Positions 1-10,528 of a stretch of 64,000 nucleotides of DNA are shown here, piece by piece. The first letter of the stretch is position 1; each line of letters opens with the position of its first letter. Origin of the DNA: Hymenopus coronatus (lineage: Eukaryota > Arthropoda > Insecta > Mantodea > Hymenopodidae). The notes beneath the pieces were generated by a model that saw only the letters and a program-made list of their open reading frames with translations, was not told the origin of the DNA and searched no databases. Where the stretch lies: positions 50,905,001-50,969,000 of the forward strand of contig CM060883.1 in the NCBI GenBank assembly GCA_030762935.1. Reading direction: 5' to 3'. The translations under genes were made by a program, and so were the position numbers.

Positions 1-345
1 AAAATAATTAACATAATCTGGTTTCCTTGAAAACCACCCACACGTTCGCGCGCATTATCAGTTCATAATACAGTTATAGAATACACGTTGTCCACACATA
101 CGCACACACACACGCGCGCGCTGCTTTAAAAATGCTTATTTTGATTCAAGAGACCCTAAAACATGTATTCCCGGTGAAATCTGGATGGAGTGCAATGCCT
201 TCTCTACATACCATGTACATTGTACATACGTACTGGAGAAAGTAAAAACAGTGCTGGTGAAGTAATTAGCAAAATCTGTTTGGTTTCCTAGAAAGCCGCA
301 AACTCGTTCGCGCATTCTCGGTTTATAATGCAATTATAGAATGTG
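1..345 (-). repeat. Tandem pair of HINE-like 5' ends with a shared 90-bp flank
   Basis: A block of about 90 bp (TTTCCTTGAAAACCACCCAC, then CGTTCGCGCGCATT) is present at 1-90, 246-345 and again at 1488-1585. In each case it abuts the 5' end of a HINE-like copy read on the - strand (GAGAAAGTAAAAACAGTGCT on the + strand). The HINE-like fragment at 88-249 carries the (CA)n and the CATGTACATTG palindrome region. The order flank + (CA)n + 5' end is repeated, so this is a short tandem duplication of roughly 245 bp. Confidence 0.7.
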
Positions 346-383
346 CGTTACAACCCTCCCCCCCCCACACACACACACACACA

Positions 384-569
384 GGCCGCGCCGTGGCCGA
401 GTGGTAAGACCACACGCCTCTCACCTAGACCCCAAGCGGCGTAGGGGCGTCTGTTTTTACAGGTTCTTTGGTTTCCTCCGGCCATCGTATTCCACCGATG
501 TTGCATCTTTATTCCAGTACCACCAGTGTCATAGCCTGCGGTGCCACAAGCAGTACACGCTCGTTTGAA
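384..569 (+). mobile_element. SINE F1 copy, box B lost
   Basis: tRNA-derived SINE. The head reads GCCGCGCCGTGGCCGAGTGG (box A) and the tail holds the family body GTTTCCTCCGGCCATCG and CCTGCGGTGCCACAAGCAGT. The box B stretch seen in the 35.3-kb copy is deleted. It is inserted inside a HINE-like fragment, since HINE-like sequence continues at 570. Confidence 0.75.
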
Positions 570-690
570 ATGCTCTATTTTGATTCAGGAGACTCTAAAA
601 CATGTATTTCGGGTGAAACCTCGGTGGAATAAAATACCTTCTCTAGCTACTATGCACATTGTACATACGTCTTAGAGAAAAAGAAAATAA
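570..690 (-). mobile_element. HINE-like 5'-end fragment
   Basis: Continues the HINE-like sequence split by the F1 SINE: CTCTAAAACATGTATTTC, then AATACCTTCTCTAG and a GAGAAA terminus. Confidence 0.75.
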
Positions 691-696
691 AAACAA

Positions 697-1487
697 AAGA
701 CTTTCTCTACAACTCTGCAACAAATTATTGTTAAAATCCTTATGCTTCTATTTACTTCATGCTAATCGAGAAAAAATTAGCAGAATTATTACTTGCTTCC
801 TTGTAAGTAGAAGCCAAATAATGGAGTACCATAGGTTAAAGTGATAGTTAAAAGCTGGTTGCTACGTGACTGAACTTCCTTTATGTGGACAGGAGTTGAC
901 AAAAATTCTGTATAAGAAAAGTATAAGTTTTTTAAAGCTGAAACCAATAAGGTATATCTCAAAACCGATCCACTCCACGAAAAAATGTATATATTACATA
1001 AATTGTGTGTTTTAAGGAGCTCTACATTTTATATTCGGTAACTTTTTCTCTATCTCTTACGGTTGGTCACTTACACAAAATTCCGTAAAATTCATCCAAA
1101 ATAGTCTTTAGAGGCTATTCTCAGAAAATTCAAGATTTACATTTTATATGCCAGGTAAATAAATATCTTTAATATACGATATTTTAATAAAAATCGTTAG
1201 CCATTTTTGAGAAAATAAAATTTTCGAATATTTTTCTGTGTGAAGGGGGAGAGAATTTTCTTGAAAATCTTCGTGTCACATCCTTGCAAGATACCAAACT
1301 TAAACACCAACTTTGGTATTTAACGGTTTTTTCGTTTTTGAGTTATGCTGTCCACGTACACTCACGAACATTTTTCAAAAAAATTTTTTATTCAGTGGGA
1401 TACAAAACATGTATTTCCGGTAGCGAATTGTTGGGTGGAATACAATATCTTCTTTATACATTATGTACATAGTACGTGAAGTGACAG
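697..1487 (-). mobile_element. HINE-like element, nearly full length
   Basis: Shares every block of the family consensus: GACTTTCTCTACAACTCTGC (3' subterminal motif on -), TTGCTTCCTTGTAAGTAGAA, CTCTTACGGTTGG, TAGAGGCTATTCTCAGAAAA, TTTTAATAAAAATCGTTAG, ATCCTTGCAAGATACC and the 5' end. The outermost 3' stem-loop is missing. It has no coding capacity. Confidence 0.8.
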
Positions 1488-1585
1488 TAAAAACAGTGCT
1501 GGTGAAATAATTACCAAAATGTGTTTATTGGTTTCCTAGATTATCACTCACATGCGCGTGCATTCTCTCTTTAGGCAACATATGT
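1488..1585. repeat. Third copy of the 90-bp HINE-flank block
   Basis: GTGCTGGTGAAATAATTACC followed by TTGGTTTCCTAGATTATCAC and GCGCGTGCATTCTC matches the blocks at 1-90 and 246-345. Confidence 0.7.
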
Positions 1586-1589
1586 GTAC

Positions 1590-1788
1590 TTGCAGATAAG
1601 GTAGGTGTCTGGATTAGCGCGGAGCCTTGATAGAAAACCACATAACTGCATAATGCCAGATCATTAGCCTTTGAGGGAAGTACAATATTTAGTGATTCAT
1701 CTCAATGTCAAAGTGTAGAGGAAGAAGAGTGGGGGCATTGTGAGACGACGTCTCTGCCAAAGTTCGAATGCTAGCACAGTAATGTTCA
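1590..1788 (+). other. Putative 5' flank / UTR of the lipase gene
   Basis: This is the only unique sequence immediately before exon 1. I see no convincing TATA box. TCAAT at about 1787 and the TCAATG at about 1703 are weak initiator-like strings. The 5' limit of the transcript cannot be placed. Confidence 0.3.
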
Positions 1789-1812
1789 ATGTTTCCAGCT
1801 GGCAGCAGCAGT
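1789..1812 (+). promoter_or_regulatory. Upstream in-frame ATG of the lipase gene
   Basis: ATG at 1789 is in frame with the ATG at 1813 and would add the residues MFPAGSSS before the hydrophobic core; a TAA lies in frame just before it (1780-1782). A further ATG at 1782 is in another frame and overlaps the start region. Either in-frame ATG would give a signal peptide, so the true start is not settled by sequence. Confidence 0.4.
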
Positions 1813-1950
1813 ATGCGGCGGCGCGGAACTCACTTAGTCATCGTCCTGTGCTCTCTCGTACAAGTCTACGCCGCTGATAAATATGACGACGAGCGGTTGA
1901 TAAAGGAGTTGATGTCCGGGCCCTACAATCCTGATGTCGATCTCAGTACT
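1813..1950 (+). CDS. Acid-lipase-type gene, exon 1 (signal peptide and propeptide)
   Basis: First coding exon of a secreted alpha/beta-hydrolase lipase (lysosomal acid/gastric lipase family, insect 'lipase 3' type), 46 codons ending in phase 0 at a consensus GTAAGT donor. Residues 1-3 are Arg and residues 8-20 are hydrophobic (LVIVLCSLVQVYA), followed by Ala-Asp, which reads as a cleavable signal peptide. Residues 22-46 are an acidic short propeptide ending NPDVDLST. I chose the ATG at 1813 because the signal peptide then starts cleanly and -3 is A; an in-frame ATG at 1789 would add eight residues, with an in-frame stop just upstream of it. Ties to exon 2 are by phase and by the family pattern (acidic stretch followed by LIxKxGYPxExHxVxTxDGYxLTLHRIP). 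Intron 1 is about 23.7 kb, so this exon stands far from the others. Confidence 0.85.
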
Positions 1951-2262
1951 GTAAGTTAAATGTTATATTCTACTCTTGCATGAAAAAAATCTGATGTGAC
2001 ACATTCACATTACTCTTATGAAAGCTTATGTCTATTTTAATAGATATAAAGCTTAGAGTACGAACATTTCGTTGCAGCCATCAGACGAATACAATACTAC
2101 AAAGTGATAAGCAGAGACCGGATTTTCAAGGGAAATTTTTCAATCAAAAAAGGACCAATAAAGGGAAAAAGTAATGCCAAAAAGGGAAAAATGTATTTGG
2201 AAAAAGGGATACAAAAGTATTAATATGGGAGACACCTATATTTCATGTTTCACTTCAGTTCA
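1951..2262. other. Start of intron 1, unrecognised
   Basis: About 310 bp of AT-rich sequence with no ORF or repeat I can name. Confidence 0.5.
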
Positions 2263-2865
2263 CAAAAATCTGATGTGTTCTATTCACATGATTTTCTCTA
2301 TATTTCTGAAACAAAATATTGCTAAAAAACTTATGCTTCTATTTACTTCATCCTAATCGAGAAAACATTAGCAGAAATAGTCTTATTACCTGTTTCCTTG
2401 TAAGTAGAAGGAAAAAAAGGGAGTACCGTTAAAGAGATAGTCAAAAGCTGGTTGCTATGTGACTGAAGCTCCTTTGTTTATATGGATAGGAGCTGATAGA
2501 TTCCTGTATGAGAAAAATACGTTTTTTTATAGCCGAAACCAAAAACAAGGAACATCTCAAAAACGATCAACTCCTCGAAAAAAAAATATATAACATAAAT
2601 TGTGTGTTTTAATGTGTGATAAGTTTTTGTCTATCTCTTACGTTTTAGCAGTTATGCAAAAATACGTAAAATTCACCCAGAATAAAGTAGTCTTCAGAGG
2701 CTGTTCCCAGAAAATTCAAAATATACATTTAATTTGTCAGGTAAATATCCTTAATATACGATATTTTAATCAAAATCGTTAGAGCCATTTTTAAGAAAAT
2801 CAAAATGTTCGAACAAAGTTCCATGTAAAGGGTACTTTGGGGTGGTTGGATTTTTCTTTAATAGT
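2263..2865 (-). mobile_element. HINE-like element, 5' truncated
   Basis: Begins on the + strand with AAATCTGATGTGTTCTATTC (3' stem-loop end) and runs through the middle blocks to GGGTACTTTGGGGTGGTTGG, then stops. The 5' end with the (CA)n is absent. Confidence 0.8.
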
Positions 2866-3650
2866 ATCGGTAGTAATCTTTGTGGTTGAAGTCGGTGTTT
2901 TGATCGACAATGAGCACCTTAGTTGGTCTTTGTTACACCGTGAGAACTAGGCAACTTGGACTCAAACCTACTCCGCTTCTGCAACCTTTATGAATGCAAA
3001 ACTCACATCAGAATAGTGATATAATTTAGAGCAAAACTTAACTCCGCCAGGGCCAATTTGACCCAATATTACACCTAGGATATTTAAATATACAACCCTC
3101 TATTACACAAGAGCTGAGGTAATTAAATTTTAATGATTCTTATGTTGAAACTTTGCATAGGAATGTACATAAAAGTGACATTCATAATCAAAACTTTTTT
3201 ATTTTACCTATTTCAAAAAATTATATGTTGTATTATTTGAATGATTAATGGCCTAATTTCCATTCGCATCGATAATAGACCAGTGTTCATTGAAATACAA
3301 AACATGTTATTTTTTGAAATGGATAAAACGAAAAGTTTTGATAATGAATATCACTTTTATGCGTATTCCTAAGCAACATTTCAACATTGAAATCAATAAA
3401 ATTTAGTGATACTAAGAGGAAATTCACAAGGGAAATGCATGGTTTTATACAGCCCTGTTTTTATTAGAAAAGACTTCGTAATATATCTTTCGTTCATAGT
3501 ATAATAACCAGGAATGGTATGCGCATTGTAAGAAACCATTTTGTATTCTATATGGGGGATTTGTGATGGCCCGGTTTGCCGTCCCTGTTATCTGTTGTGT
3601 GAAGGACAGTTTCCTATTGATAACAGAATCTTATGAAACGCCTCGTATAC
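2866..3650. other. Unrecognised intron sequence
   Basis: Contains a weak internal inverted similarity (ACATAAAAGTGACATTCATAA at 3170 versus TATCACTTTTATGCGTATTC at 3348, both near TTTTATT/AAAACG runs), which suggests a degenerate foldback element of about 250 bp. No coding signal. Confidence 0.35.
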
Positions 3651-3659
3651 AACTCCAGG

Positions 3660-3840
3660 AAATTTGTGGAACCCTTTCCTATGGAAGTCCATAGAAAAAT
3701 ATAGAAAAACAAATTAGTTTCGGTACATTTATTTATTATTTGTATTTTTCAACATAATCTCATTTTAGTTCTATACGCTTTTCCCAGCGCTTCTCCAATT
3801 GTTTTAAGCTTTCCAAAAAGTAGGATTTGGAAGGTCCTCA
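3660..3840 (-). pseudogene. Mariner transposase C-terminal remnant
   Basis: On the - strand near 3750-3815 the frame reads LKQLEKRWEKRIELK, a stop, then DYVEKY, which is the C-terminal end of mariner transposases (compare HRWEKCIELKGDY in the 44-kb copy). Only the last 25 or so residues and a short AT-rich 3' tail remain. Confidence 0.6.
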
Positions 3841-3847
3841 AAATAGG

Positions 3848-4170
3848 CATCTGTTTGAGAAAACCTCTGAAAACATTTTAAAATATGATATTCAATCAAA
3901 ATCGTTTGCGTCATTTTTAAGAAAATAAAACATTTCGAAAAATGTTCTATATAAAGAACAGGGGAATTTCTCTGAAAATCTTCTTGATAGATACTAAACT
4001 TAAATATCATTTTTGAGTAATGCTGTCCACACACACGCACACACAGACTGACTTTTTAATAAAGATGATTTGTTTTTATTCAGAAGTCATCAAAACATGC
4101 ATTTCCGGTAAAATTTGAATATCGACTTTTTGGTTGGAAATAATACCTTCTCTAACTACTATGTACATTG
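3848..4170 (-). mobile_element. HINE-like element, 5' half
   Basis: Middle and 5' blocks: TTCAATCAAAATCGTTTGCG, AAGAAAATAAAACATTTCG, short (CA)n at 4031-4047, CAAAACATGCATTTCCGG and ACTATGTACATTG. Confidence 0.75.
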
Positions 4171-4449
4171 AGATAGTGCTTGATAGTGGTTTCAGTTTTA
4201 AAATATTTTCACATATAGGAATTTGTCAACTCCTGGCAATGCAAAGAAACGGAATTCAACCACATGGCAACCAGCTTTTAAAACATTTGACTGTAACTTT
4301 AGCCTGGTGTATTCCCTTATTTCCTTTCTACTTACTGCTAACATTTTATCTCGATTAGTAAAACTAGATAGAAGAATAAGCCATTTAACAATAATTTGTT
4401 ACCGATATATAAAAAAAGTTAAGTGAATGGAACACATAAGATTTTTTCT
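4171..4449 (+). mobile_element. HINE-like element, 3' half, inverted against its neighbour
   Basis: GGTTTCAGTTTTAAAATATT, CTCCTGGCAATGCAAAGAAA, GTTAAGTGAATGGAACACAT and AAGATTTTTT, the 3' stem-loop end. It is directly joined tail to tail with the fragment at 3848-4170. Confidence 0.75.
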
Positions 4450-4455
4450 CTTGTT

Positions 4456-4640
4456 TAATGAGGTTAACAATTTCAGACATATACCTAGTCTTGTTTTTAG
4501 TTTTAAAATACCTACGTACACTTTTCTCAAATGGGAAGGCGTTATATGCTTCTAACTCCTGGTCAAGCAAAGATAACGGAATTTCAAAGTCATCAAATAA
4601 AGACCAACTATTAATATATTTTACACGTATAAGCCTTTCT
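4456..4640 (+). mobile_element. HINE-like fragment, degenerate
   Basis: TTTTAGTTTTAAAATACCTA and CTAACTCCTGGTCAAGCAAAG match the 3' third of the family. Other blocks are lost. Confidence 0.55.
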
Positions 4641-4664
4641 TTTTCCTTTTTCTTAACGTCCTTT

Positions 4665-4898
4665 AATCTGGTTGGTCATATCGGACGATGAATGCAATTG
4701 GTCAAATGATGCTCAAATGTTCTCGGGGTCTATGGAACTTCAAGCTACTCGACATTCGTCATCTCAGGATGAGGGATAACCCCGAAAAAAAAAAAAAAAA
4801 AAAAACTTATCCTAGTACCTCACCCTAGTGAAATTTGAACTCGCGACCTGTTAAATGTGAGGCAGACACCACACCACCCAGGAGGGCCATATAAGCCT
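4665..4898 (-). mobile_element. tRNA-derived SINE, group F7
   Basis: On the - strand a tRNA-like head (GGCCCTCCTGGGTGGTGTGG; box B AGTTCAAATTT) is followed by a body broken by a homopolymer of about 20 Ts (A20 at 4788-4806 on +) and then TTATCCCTCATCCTGAGATG. Only one copy is present in the window. Confidence 0.5.
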
Positions 4899-4964
4899 TG
4901 TGTTACTTCCTTATTCCATTGTGTTCACGAAGATGTATGTAATAAAATCATGTTTTGGAAATGT

Positions 4965-5375
4965 TTATACCAATTAGCTGAAGTAGATGAAAGAATAAGC
5001 ACAACAAAGTTCAATAACAAAAGCAAAGACGTTTAAATACTTAATTTGTGTTTTAAGTTGAATAACTTCTAAGGATACGACACGAACATTTTCAAAAACA
5101 TTCTTCCACCGCAACATACACGTGGAATATGCTTCAAAGTTTTCGATGTTGTAAATATAGTTATATTGACTTTGACTAAATACTATACTTTAGAGCTCTT
5201 TATATGAACAAATAAAAATAAATATCTTGAATTTTCAGGAAATAGCCTCTGAAGTCCTTTTCATTCGAAGGAATTTTGTAAAATATTTTATAACTGGTAA
5301 ATATTAAGCGAAAGATGAAAACGTACTTTACAAAAATGTAATAAGAAATATTTTAAAATGGCAAAATTAATCATT
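4965..5375 (+). mobile_element. Scrambled HINE-like fragments
   Basis: AGCTGAAGTAGATGAAAGAAT (3' third) at 4977 and TGAATTTTCAGGAAATAGCC (middle) at 5231 are family blocks in the wrong order, so at least two fragments are present. Confidence 0.45.
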
Positions 5376-5790
5376 CAGTTTCCAGTTCTGGGAATACCTT
5401 TATTAATGGTTGAATGGTTTAATACTTTGTGATACTTTAGAAGTCCGGTTGATAGTTGTATGGGAAGAATATGGCAGGGTAAAGCCAGTTTATAGCTTCC
5501 ATTTCTTAATTATTTTTATTCCCTTTGTATCTATAACGAAATGTGCAATGCAACTGTCTTTGCAAACGTGTTTATTTCAAAGTAAAGTATTTATAAATAT
5601 GAGGTGTCGTAAGAATAGTATCTTTTCCGCACTAATAAACGAAACAGAGTAGAGAAAGTACTGTGAAGTAGCACCTCAGCGTTTTTTTCTTTCTTTATAT
5701 ACGCTTTCTTGAATTATAAACAACGTATTTGTCTTGTTTTAACCAAATTCTAAAACGTTGACCAACTTTTCGTTCCTTGTGCATTAAATG
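5376..5790. other. Unrecognised intron sequence
   Basis: AT-rich, with a short open frame at 5410-5652 that has no domain or composition signal. Confidence 0.4.
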
Positions 5791-5827
5791 CGTCTTTCTC
5801 ACCAGTCGTGTGTAGGACAGAGATTGG

Positions 5828-5932
5828 AAAGATAGTCAGACTGAAAAATTGAATGCCACAGCCGGGATTTGAACCGCGGATCTCCTGGTTTCCGTCCAAT
5901 TGTTCTAATACTGAGCTGCCGTTGCAACACAT
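5828..5932 (-). mobile_element. tRNA-derived SINE, group F2
   Basis: On the - strand: GCAACGGCAGCTCAGTATTA (box A region), then GGAGATCCGCGGTTCAAATC (box B) and CATTCAATTTTTCAGTCTGAC. It matches the + strand copy at 33394-33495 through head and body. Confidence 0.7.
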
Positions 5933-6024
5933 CGACCCAGCACTAAATCCTCCATGTGACTCACGTTTTCGCTCCTCTGTTCACTTTGACTAATCTTAAT
6001 ATGCTTTATAAAATTTGGGATGGG

Positions 6025-6866
6025 TTATTACTTTTTCTATACGTACTATGTGCACAGTGTATAGAGATGGTATTGCACAACGAGATTTCTTCGGAAATAC
6101 ACGTTTTAGGGTCCCCCGAACAAAAAAAACGTTAGAAAAAGGTCCATGTGTGTGCTCCTCTGTCTTGTACACTCAAAAATAAAAATTCGGTAAAATACAA
6201 ACTTGGTACTTCAGTTAAGTATCTTGGATGTGACACGAAGGTTTTGAGAAAAAGCTCCTCCCCAAACTACTCTTTGCGTGGAAAAAAAATTCGAACCTTA
6301 TTTTTCTCAAAAAGACTAACAATTTTGATTTTGATTTGTATTAAATATATTTACATGACAAATAAAATGCAGGACATGAATTTTGTGGAAACAGCCTGTG
6401 AAGACCTCTTCATCCTGGATTAATTTTGCTGAATTGAGCATAACTTGTAAAGCGTAAGAGATAGACAAAAACTTACAATACAAAAACTGTAGATCTCGTT
6501 AAAACACGCCATTTATGTTATATACATTTTTTTCGTGGAGTTAACCGTTTTTGAAATATTCCTTGTTAATAGTTTCAGTTTTAAAATACCTAAACTTTTT
6601 GCATATGGTAATTTGTCAACTCCTGGCAAGAAACGTATCTCATCCATGTGGCAATCAGTTTTTAAAAGACTTGACTAGCGGCTCTACCTACATATTCCTT
6701 TATTCCTCTACTACTTACAAAGAAGCAAGTAATAAGACAATTTCGATTAATTTTATCTTGATTAGTATGAAGTAGATGGAAGAGTAAGCTTTTTAACAAT
6801 AATTTGTTACTAGAGATGAAAAGAAAGTGTTGTGCATGGAGCATATCATAATTTTTTTTGTGCAAT
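6025..6866 (+). mobile_element. HINE-like element, nearly full length
   Basis: Starts ATTACTTTTTCTATACGTAC with GTACTATGTGCACAGTGTAT as the degenerate palindrome and ends AGCATATCATAATTTTTTTT. The (CA)n is short. Confidence 0.8.
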
Positions 6867-7552
6867 TAAGGTCCTTTTTCATAAATAATTTAACAGTAAA
6901 CTACTTTATTCCCCTGTTAACGATAGGCAATTTAAGTTCCTAAGTGATATACAAATTTGTTTGGATGCAATCGTAATGTTTTGTTACATTTCTTCAAGAA
7001 CTGTAACGGCAAATCGGATTATGAAAATGCACTTCCTTAAGAAATTCTGAAAACACAGTTGTCAAATCAAAAAAAAAAAAAAGGCCATCACTGACCTGCT
7101 TAAATCGATCGTTTGAGGACCCAGCTGTGACTTATGCGCTATAGTTACTCTGTTTGGTATCATATGTGATTTCTGCAACCCATTACTGACCTGCCTAACT
7201 TTACCTCACTGAAAAGCATGACGTATGAAGTTTCATACATTCCAGTTATCCTGTTCCATGTTAGCTGTGGATTCCGAAAAATATCCCTGACTTGCCTTAA
7301 ATTATGTTCTATTCACATCCAGAACAATCTTCAAAAGGCTAAAATTCCACATTCGAGTTTTGAGAAGAATGCATATTATAGTTTATTATTATTGTAGTTC
7401 TGAAAAGTTCAGTTTTTGTGTTCGAAGTTACAAATTACATAAAATATCTGTACGTTTATGTCTAGGTAACATATATATTTAGTGATTATATTTGGATGTT
7501 AGAAGTTTCTTATTGATTTTGAATAGCTATGCTTTTATTGAAGCTGAGTTTT
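6867..7552. other. Unrecognised intron sequence
   Basis: Poly-A of 13 at 7069-7081 followed by a moderately GC-richer block (TGACCTGCTTAA twice, at about 7093 and 16018). That block may be a diverged repeat shared with 16000-16130. Confidence 0.35.
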
Positions 7553-7800
7553 ATTTATGGATGCTCCTTAACTATGTGGTTCTTAGGGTTCCATTCTTAG
7601 TTGGCTCTTTATTATGCTTGGAGTTCTTTTATGTGCCGTAAATCTACGATACGGGACCAAGGGATTTATTTCCGTCCCGAAGTAAGCCATGTTAAGGATT
7701 TTTACATCTCAAAAGATCCACCACCCTCTGCCGGATTTGAACCCGCGACATCGGGTACAAGAGGTAGCGTGGCAATCTCTATACCATGGAGGACGATGCT
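7553..7800 (-). mobile_element. tRNA-derived SINE, group F5
   Basis: On the - strand the head has the anticodon-arm region, box B GGGTTCAAATCCGGCAGAGG and the body GTCCCGTATCGTAGATTTAC. It matches copies at 43622-43923 and 45668-45970, including the tail AACCACATAGTTAAGGAGCA. Confidence 0.8.
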
Positions 7801-7933
7801 CAACTGGAAGAAACGACAAGGAACTTTTTTGTGAGGTGTAGGAATTGGAAATAAATGAAAGCATGAAAACCAAACGTATTAAAACGAATATTTTTGTTTT
7901 CTCTACACTTACCAATGTTATTATATGCTGAAA

Positions 7934-8475
7934 CTAGCCACTGCCGTTATCCATATACTTTTGGCATCTCTTTACGAATCTATCCATCACTCGCCGAAGT
8001 TGACGTTGAGATATGCTGAAAATGTCCTGGCAGATACTTTTTTTTAATTCTTCCAGGGTGTGTGGGTTTGTCTTGTACACTTTATACTTTAAGTTACCCC
8101 AGAGATAGAAATCACAGGGAGTTAGGTCGAGGAACCGAAGAGGCCACAAATCTCTCAATAATTATGTCCGGAAACACACTTCCAATTGTTCTCATCGAAG
8201 GATTGGCTGTATGAGCTGTTGCAGAGTCTCGTTGAAAAAAGGCAAAATCACGCTCCTTGTCTGTTAATTCTCTAAAAGGGGGGGGGGGGGTAGCAACATT
8301 GTATTCATGTATGTATGGGTGTCAACTGTTGACTCGAAAAAAATTGGGCCTACAATTCTTTCTGCGCTATTGTCGCACAATACACCAATTTTTTTTGTCA
8401 TGGAGTATTTCATGAACAATATTATGACTCTAAGAGCCCCAATAAGGATTATTTTGTGTACACTTATATCCATGA
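7934..8475 (-). pseudogene. IS630/Tc1-like DDE transposase relic
   Basis: Two - strand open stretches (8473 to 8264 and 8158 to 7934), with a third frame between, together give a C-terminal half of an IS630/Tc1-superfamily transposase. In order: KKIGVLCDNSAERIVGPIFF, then FAFFQRDSATAHTAN with the second catalytic Asp, then FLDLTPCDFYLWGNLK with the third acidic site, then HTLEELKKSICQDI. Frames change at least twice and the N-terminal half is missing. A run of 12 Gs at 8279-8290 interrupts it. Such elements are cut-and-paste DNA transposons; this copy cannot make an active protein. The N-terminal relic of the same kind at 31.5 kb is not adjacent. Confidence 0.8.
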
Positions 8476-9150
8476 AGTTGAAACCAAGCCTTGCCCGTGA
8501 AAAATATTAAAAGTGGCTCAATTTCGCTATTGCATACACTATGGAGAGTCCACTCACAAAATGTGTTAACTCATACGAATCATAAATTAATACACGCTGT
8601 CAGTAGAAAACAAATGCTGAGCCATAATGCACTTTGTGACTTAAGTTCAGGACAAAATGATAACGCACACTAGAAATAACTCACACACGATATCACGGTC
8701 AGCTCAATACTGCACTTTCAGAGTAGAGAAAAACAAGTCAGCATCGTGATCTTGTGTGTGCAGCTGTGTGTTATGTTTCTGTGTGCGCAGTGAAAAAACA
8801 CCGTGCAGCGGTTCGGATGTAATTGAGACACACTCTTAATTGTTCATTATTCAATCATTCATTTCTAAAATTTCGTACATACCGCTTAGGCTTCTGTGCA
8901 GCCAATTAAATATAGAAGAAAAAGGAATATAAAGTAACTGTTAAATATACAACGAGGTACCACAATGCAACACCGAATTAGTATACGTTCATTATCCTGC
9001 AATTCTAGATTGGATTACCTGGGCTGGCATTTAGGGTTATAACTCCAACAATTTGTGCCAGCAATGATGATTGCAGCTTGCAGTATTTAGTTCTATATTT
9101 TGCAACAGCGAGTGTTCTATTGTTGGTCAGTATGGATAGATTTGTGACAA
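8476..9150. other. Unrecognised sequence with a 150-bp block repeated at 10.3 kb
   Basis: 8836-8985 (TTGTTCATTATTCAATCATT, ACCGCTTAGGCTTCTG, ATATACAACGAGGTACC) is similar to 10303-10445. The rest is unassigned. Confidence 0.5.
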
Positions 9151-9153
9151 GAG

Positions 9154-9836
9154 AACGTAAAGTAATATCAGTGAAGTGTTCCAGTTCGAAACTCAGGCTT
9201 CAACTTTGAGTAAGACAATAGAACGTAAAGTTACAGAAAGTAATGTCAGCGAAGTATTCCGGTTCGAAACTCAAGCTTCAACTTTGAGTAAGACAAGGGA
9301 ATTTAAAGTTACAGAAAGTAATGTCAGTGAAGTATTCCAGTTCGAAACTCAAGCTTCAACTTTGAGTAAGACAAGAGAATTTAAAGTTACAAAAAGTAAT
9401 GTCAGTGAAGTATTCCAGTTCGAAACTCAGGCTTCAACTTTGAGTAAGACAAGAGAATTTAAAGTTACAAAAAGTAATGTCAGTGAAGTATTCCAGTTCG
9501 AAACTCAAGCTTCAACTTTGAGTAAGACAAGAGAATTTAAAGTTACAGAAAGTAATGTCAGTGAAGTATTCCAGTTCGAAACTCAGGCTTCAACTTTGAG
9601 TAAGACAATAGAACGTAAAGTTACAGAAAGTAATGTCAGCGAAGTATTCCAGTTTGAATATCAGGCTTCAACTTTGAGTAAGACAACAGAATTTAAAGTT
9701 ACAGAAAGTAATACCAGAGAAGTATTCCAATTCGAGTCTTAGGCTTCAACTTTGAGTAAGACAAGAGAATGTAAAGTTACAGAAAGTAATATCAGTGAAG
9801 TATTCCAATTCGAATCTCAGGCTTCAACTCTAGTAA
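9154..9836 (+). repeat. 78-bp minisatellite, about 8.5 units, in frame
   Basis: Each unit is 78 bp (26 codons), so one frame stays open from 9176 to 9742. The unit peptide is close to FQFETQASTLSK, then TREFKVTESNVSEV. Differences between units fall at few sites: TIERK versus TREFK, VTES versus VTKS, and GTC/ATC/ACC at one codon. A stop (GAGTCTTAG) falls in the last full unit. Many changes are non-synonymous and there is no splice, start context or signal peptide, so coding is not required by the data; the frame may be an accident of the period being a multiple of three. Confidence 0.85.
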
Positions 9837-10302
9837 TATTAATATTCAGTTAAAACCCGCAACATTTGAAGTGACTTGTGTCAGTGAAAATTGTGAGAGT
9901 AAGTGCATTACTACTACGACCACCAATACTACGTTTTATGTAACACACCAATACTGGTACTACTGGTGTTATCTACAGTGTTGCCAAATCATAACTATTT
10001 TTTCCGTCAAACTAACAGCCAAAAATCCGCCAAAACCGTCAAAATTAGAAAGTTCTGTATTTTCTTTCATAAAATTATATTAAAGCTCAAGGTTGACACT
10101 TTTGAAAATTTCTTGTTTAGATCTATAAGATGATCAAGCTGAAAGTGTATTTCTGACTATGAAGTTGAAAAGGGTTCAGCTGCTTTAAATATTTCTCATT
10201 TTTTCCATGAAGAAGTAAATCTGACAAGCTCACTTTCACGTTGCGTTGGCAATATATATTTGCATTGCGCATTATTAGGTTCCCGGTCACCTCTAACAAC
10301 CA

Positions 10303-10445
10303 TTCTTTTAACTGTTCATCATTTAACCATTCTTTCCTAAAATGTGTATACCGCTTAGTCTTTTTTGTTCAGTCAGGCAATTTAAAAAATAAGAAAAACA
10401 CTATAAATATACAACGAGGCACTCCAAAAAGCACAGAATTCATTA
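10303..10445. repeat. Direct repeat of 8836-8985
   Basis: CTGTTCATCATTTAACCATT, ATACCGCTTAGTCTT and AATATACAACGAGGCACTCC align in order with the block before the minisatellite. Confidence 0.6.
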
Positions 10446-10528
10446 TGTGCTGCATTCAGATTTATCACTGATTCATAAAAGTAGAGCGAACTGCTTCGAC
10501 ACGTTTATTGCACGACATATATAGTAAA

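Noticed and set aside
9154..9836. CRISPR-like array
   Set aside because: The units are contiguous 78-bp repeats with no unique spacers; this is a minisatellite in a eukaryotic intron.
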